Assembly (NCBI GenBank): GCA_041629655.1
Contig: JBFKMV010000135.1
Location: forward strand, 1-14,232
DNA: 14,232 nucleotides
Reading direction: 5' to 3'
From: JBFKMV01 sp041629655
Lineage (GTDB): Bacteria; Acidobacteriota; Polarisedimenticolia; Polarisedimenticolales; Polarisedimenticolaceae
The notes under the pieces are model-generated. The model was not told where the DNA came from, ran no database searches, and saw only the letters and a list, made by a program, of their open reading frames with translations. Within the stretch, counting starts at the first letter, position 1; each line of letters starts with the position of its first letter. Shown here piece by piece: positions 12,573-14,232 of this stretch. A program made the translations under genes and the position numbers.

Positions 12573-14232
12573 TCAATCGACATATCCGAGGGTGCGCAGT
12601 CGCTCCAGCAGCTCCGGATCGATCGCCTCGCGTTCGGTCACGCCGCGCGGCGGGTGGGACGACCACCAGTCGCGGGCGCGCAGCAACGCACGTTCCTCGC
12701 GCTCTGGATCCCGGTTCAGGTCGAGCTGCTCCCCGGGATCGCGCTCCAGGTCGTAGACCTCGACCTGGCCCCGCGAGTCGACGATGAACTTGAGCGGTCC
12801 GTCGAGCCACGCCACCAGGTCGCGATCGACGTCGACGTCGGCCCGGGCTTTCTTGCGGGTCAGCTCGGGCGAACGGTACCACTCGGCAATCACGGGCTCG
12901 CCGTGCGCATCCATGACGGCCGCGAGGGCTCCCTGCTCGAAGCCCAGCTCTCGCAGCGCGATTCCGTAGATGTCGGTGCTGGTGACGCGCCGCGTATCGA
13001 GGGTCCCGGCTTCCGCGGAACCGGCCCGCTTGACGTACAGCGGGACGCGGATCACTTCCTCGTACAGCGTCGAGTCGTGACGCCACACCCCGTGCTCGCC
13101 GAACGCCTCGCCGTGATCGGACGTCACGATCACGACGGTGCCGTCGAGCAGCTCGCGCTCGGCCAGCCCGTTCAGGAAGCGGTCCAGCTCGTGGTCCAGG
13201 TACGCGAGCTCGCGGTCGTACAACAACGGCTCCAGGCGCGCGTCCGAGACCAGCGGGTCCACCGGCTGCCGGGCGTTGAAGGCGCGGTTCCACGGGCGCG
13301 GCGGCAGGTACGGCCAGTGGGCGTCCATGTAGTTGACGAACAGGAAGAACGGGGCGTCCGCGGAGTCGCGCTCCAGCCGGCGCAGCGCCAGGTCGGTCAC
13401 CGTCGTCGCGTCGCGGTAGGCCCGTTGGCCGAGGTCGAGCCGCCAGCCGGCCAGCTGGACGAGGGTCAAGAAGCGTCCCCGCCAGCGCGTCGCGCGACGG
13501 TCGTCGTAGTGCTCGAAACCGCGGTCGACGGCGAACTCGTGGGCCAGGTAGACGTCGTTGGACACAATCGCCGCGGTGCGGTAGCCCTGCGCGGCCAGCC
13601 GCTCCGCCAGCGCGGGCACGTCGTCGCGTAACGGCTCGGCCGGCCACGGCCCGACCGGCACGGTCTGGGAGTCGGGAATGCGGGGATGGTCGGCGCCGTG
13701 CTGCGCCGGGTACAGACCGGTGAACATCGAGGCATGCGACGGCAGCGTCCAGGAGCTGACCGAGCGGGCGTCGGTGAACGTGACGGCGTGCCGCTTGACC
13801 CAGGCGTCGAGTCGCGGGGTGGTGACGCGGTGGTGGCCGTACGGCGCGAGATGGTGAGCGCGCACCGTGTCGAGCGTGATCAGCACGAGGTTCGGGCGCT
13901 CGACGCCGCTGACCTCGACCCGCAGCTGCGTGTCGGGGCGACGCAGCCGCAGGTTGTCCCGGGCGACCCAGGCGCTGGTCAGCGCGGACAGCAACAGGGC
14001 CACGACCGTCAGCGCCCGCCGCGGCCGGGTCGTGCTCAGGAAACCGGCGGCTGCCGTCAGCAGCGCGGCGGCCAGCAGCACCAGCGAGGACACGATCAGG
14101 CCCTCGCGCGCCACAGTCACGTTGAACGCGGCCAGCACGCCCAACCCGAAGCCCAGCCGCTCCGCGGTGACCCGCAAGCGGCGCGCCGTCCAGACGGCGA
14201 CCACGCTGCACAATGTCAGCCAGAACAGCGCC
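12573..14232 (-). CDS. Membrane-anchored sulfatase/alkaline phosphatase-superfamily enzyme (5' end outside window)
   Basis: At least 552 residues; the frame is open to the right edge. A TTG at 14213 could be read as a start, but the preceding codons (ALFWLT) continue a hydrophobic segment, so the true start is probably beyond the window. Counting from 14213, residues 1-85 hold about three membrane segments, and the extracytoplasmic catalytic domain covers 107-546. Key motifs are NLVLITLDTVR (108-118, metal-binding Asp115), SSWTLPSHASMFTG (153-166), NYMDAHWPY (294-302) and TSDHGEAFGEHG (364-375, metal ligands Asp366 and His367). The end resembles sulfatases (YDLERDPGEQLDL). The nucleophile position reads Thr-Leu-Pro-Ser-His instead of the Cys/Ser-x-Pro-Ser-Arg that is converted to formylglycine, so it may be a phosphatase or a phosphoglycerol/phosphoethanolamine-type transferase rather than a true sulfatase. 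It is the upstream gene of the DUF4197/site-2 protease group. Confidence 0.9.
   Translation of the reverse strand, partial: ALFWLTLCSVVAVWTARRLRVTAERLGFGLGVLAAFNVTVAREGLIVSSLVLLAAALLTAAAGFLSTTRPRRALTVVALLLSALTSAWVARDNLRLRRPDTQLRVEVSGVERPNLVLITLDTVRAHHLAPYGHHRVTTPRLDAWVKRHAVTFTDARSVSSWTLPSHASMFTGLYPAQHGADHPRIPDSQTVPVGPWPAEPLRDDVPALAERLAAQGYRTAAIVSNDVYLAHEFAVDRGFEHYDDRRATRWRGRFLTLVQLAGWRLDLGQRAYRDATTVTDLALRRLERDSADAPFFLFVNYMDAHWPYLPPRPWNRAFNARQPVDPLVSDARLEPLLYDRELAYLDHELDRFLNGLAERELLDGTVVIVTSDHGEAFGEHGVWRHDSTLYEEVIRVPLYVKRAGSAEAGTLDTRRVTSTDIYGIALRELGFEQGALAAVMDAHGEPVIAEWYRSPELTRKKARADVDVDRDLVAWLDGPLKFIVDSRGQVEVYDLERDPGEQLDLNRDPEREERALLRARDWWSSHPPRGVTEREAIDPELLERLRTLGYVD

Noticed and set aside
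12508..14211. Long upstream extension of the DUF4197 frame to over 800 residues.
   Set aside because: It runs through the sulfatase-like gene in another frame, while DUF4197 has a good Shine-Dalgarno and a lipoprotein leader at 12507.
1..14232. CRISPR arrays, tRNA or rRNA genes, riboswitches, complete insertion sequences.
   Set aside because: No regular repeat-spacer pattern, cloverleaf sequence, rRNA segment or paired terminal inverted repeats were recognised on either strand.

Overview
This is a GC-rich window (roughly 70 percent by eye) from a Gram-negative bacterium with a complex signalling repertoire. Three lipoproteins, an HtrA protease with two PDZ domains, an eukaryotic-type Ser/Thr kinase coupled to an ECF sigma factor, an MshEN-domain protein and a DUF4197 lipoprotein together suggest Acidobacteriota or a related deep soil/sediment phylum (Myxococcota-like lineages are an alternative). 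That placement is inference from gene content, not from a marker gene. It looks like ordinary chromosome; the only possible mobile-element trace is a zinc-ribbon, transposase-like fragment cut by the left edge.

Layout. (1) 1-213, minus: N-terminus of a zinc-ribbon transposase-like protein. (2) 214-588: no convincing gene. (3) 589-1773, plus: exported PPP-type metallophosphatase, converging on (4) 1792-4122, minus: a Ser/Thr kinase with 12 predicted membrane segments, and (5) 4119-4721, minus: an ECF sigma factor whose stop overlaps the kinase start (ATGA). (6) 4826-5500, plus: a lipoprotein of unknown function, whose 3' end overlaps by 26 bp (7) 5475-6677, minus: an ATPase-less MshEN plus GAF-like protein. 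(8) 6774-7730, plus: TPR lipoprotein, coupled to (9) 7727-8065: DUF971. (10) 8079-8417, minus: a small unrecognised protein, downstream of and 4 nt from (11) a flavin reductase (8422 to about 8904). (12) 9074-10645, plus: HtrA/Deg protease. (13) 10674-11780, minus: M50 site-2 protease with CBS pair; (14) 11794-12507, minus: DUF4197 lipoprotein; (15) 12573-14232, minus: membrane-anchored sulfatase-superfamily enzyme, open at the right edge.

How the genes may work together. Genes 3-5 could form a phospho-signalling module: kinase and sigma are translationally coupled, and a phosphatase of the Ser/Thr-phosphatase fold sits tail to tail with the kinase, although its signal peptide would place it outside the cytoplasm. 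Genes 12-15 have an envelope quality-control flavour (HtrA, intramembrane protease, lipoprotein, membrane hydrolase/transferase). The most interesting non-coding signal is a hairpin at 9059-9076 that pairs the whole htrA start codon and its Shine-Dalgarno, the architecture expected of an RNA thermometer. Other points: two hairpins between convergent genes have a stop codon in the loop, the flavin reductase appears to have ATC where ATG is expected, and a divergent promoter region suggests nearly leaderless transcripts on both sides.
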